From the NCBI GenBank assembly GCA_905182995.1, contig CAJJDP010000102.1, positions 190,183 through 254,182 on the forward strand: DNA of 64,000 nt, written 5' to 3'. Positions 63,038 through 64,000 of this stretch are shown here, piece by piece. Both the position numbers and the translations under genes were made by a program. Origin of the DNA: Paramecium octaurelia (Eukaryota; Ciliophora; Oligohymenophorea; Peniculida; Parameciidae). The notes below the pieces were generated by a model. It was not told the DNA's origin. It ran no database searches and saw nothing but the letters and a program-made list of their open reading frames with translations. How positions within the stretch are numbered: the first letter of the stretch is position 1; each line of letters begins with the position of its first letter.

Positions 63038-63724
63038 TCAGATTGTACTTAATTGATTGATTTTATTAACTTTTTTTATATTTAACATGATCCTAAGAAT
63101 TAATTGATCATAATACTATAAACATTATGCTCCATTAATAGAAATCTTATTTAATGTATTATAATCAGACCAATTATACTAATACGAAGTGATGTTTAAA
63201 TTCTTTACTTGACTTTGAAGTAAAATCTTAGTACTTTTGTATTGAATATGATATATAAAAAATGGGATTGTCATTTCATTAATTAATTGCAAACTCAATT
63301 TATTATTTACTAATTTCATTTTAATCTTGCTTTGGGCTATTATTTTGAATTGATTTATCTGTATTATCATTTTATGATTACGTTGAAAAGTATGAGAATG
63401 AACTACAATTCTTATTTCTTGAAAGTCCATTTTATTGATTATTCTAGACTTGTAATCCAGGAATGTTGAATTGAGACCTAGATCAAAAATTATTGATTAC
63501 TTTTTATCATCGATTCCTAATGAATTTGTCGCCAGAATTGGAATTATGCTTGGTACATACCTCACAAAATTGGAAGAATCATTAATATTCAGGATGCTGG
63601 AAACATTATTCAATAGTTCTGGCTATTGATTATTGATTTCTCCAACAAAATTCAAGACGACTTCATTTTCAACTTTAACCATTTGAGTATTAAGGTAATT
63701 TTATAATTGCTGTTTAGTGCTCAT
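63038..63724 (-). CDS. Unknown protein, 228 aa
   Basis: Intronless, complete ORF: MSTKQQLQNYLNTQMVKVEN, then an alternating hydrophobic core (FIDL-like SIIFDLGLNSTFLDYKS, IRIVVHSHTFQRNHKMIIQ, MTIPFFIYHIQYKSTK) typical of a beta-rich fold. No Cys motif. No family recognised. Confidence 0.7.
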
Positions 63725-63730
63725 AATAAT

Positions 63731-64000
63731 AGTTTATGCATTTGGATTGTAAAACGCAGGCTGAAGATTATTGAGGTCGCAGAAATTCAGAGTATCAAAT
63801 ATCCCTATTGTAAATGGTGTATGATTTTTTGTCTAATTATTATATTATTATTTGGTATGATCCTATTATTTTGGATAATAATAATGGGCCTTCTGTTTCT
63901 TAAGAGATGATACAGGAATAGCTGGATTCTCAAATTTAAATCTGCTTTTGAGGATATTTAGGAGGGCAGTAATAGAGGTGCAATGATTTTTTTTCAGTAA
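63731..64000 (+). CDS. Partial gene at window edge, unresolved
   Basis: Coding-like sequence runs to the window end. One frame has a strong membrane segment (FCLIIILLFGMILLFWIIIM) after YPYCKWC; another gives YDPIILDNNNGPSVSQEM; a third a plausible continuation (FEDIQEGSNRGAMIFFQ). The exon pattern cannot be settled without the next bases. Confidence 0.3.

Overview
The window looks like macronuclear DNA of a Paramecium (aurelia-type ciliate). It is very AT-rich. Genes read through many in-frame TAA and TAG codons that fall where homologues have Gln, and only TGA ends them. Nearly every multi-exon gene is cut by introns of about 17-31 nt running from GTA (or GT) to TAG, CAG or AAG. Intergenic gaps are tiny. 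All coordinates below assume TAA/TAG = Gln and TGA as the only stop. Many gene models close exactly, with total length minus introns divisible by three.

Layout. 0.1-5.1 kb: otubain protease, a tiny MGSC-starting ORF, a coiled-coil protein and a vWA protein. 5.9-17 kb: V-ATPase subunit E, a coiled-coil protein, PP2C phosphatase, formin, a DnaJ membrane protein, a two-domain cyclic-nucleotide-binding protein, a Tctex-type dynein light chain and a GRASP Golgi protein. 17.5-23.6 kb: a Q-rich protein, a PX-domain protein, an NSUN5-type rRNA methyltransferase, a helical protein, mitochondrial glycine-cleavage H protein and a broken gene. 24.2-28.2 kb: one 1349-residue predicted type I membrane protein. 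29.2-38.4 kb: a ubiquitin-like/vWA/E2 fusion, an ORC1-type AAA+ protein, and a DUSP-MYND-USP deubiquitinase. 39.4-47.5 kb: coiled-coil protein, small 8-Cys secreted protein, TALE homeodomain protein, several unknowns and an EF-hand-like protein. 47.6-54.9 kb: an unknown coiled protein, NEK kinase, IFT57, a kinase relic, MOK kinase and a small RVxF protein. 55-64 kb: unknowns, a SANT/Myb protein, a DUF922-like zinc protease, a diverged DDX18-like helicase with an in-frame TGA, and unknowns to the edge.

Themes. Cilium and transport genes recur (Tctex light chain, IFT57, NEK, MOK, GRASP, formin, V-ATPase E), as do ubiquitin-system genes (otubain, E2 fusion, USP). There is no sign of co-directional operons. 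Two divergent pairs have start codons only 9 and 13 bp apart.

Most striking: the Ubl-vWA-E2 fusion, the TALE homeodomain gene, the DUF922-like protease, the DEAD-box gene whose TGA sits at a conserved Trp, and the giant membrane protein. I saw no CRISPR array, no rRNA or tRNA that I could support, no transposon and no viral element.
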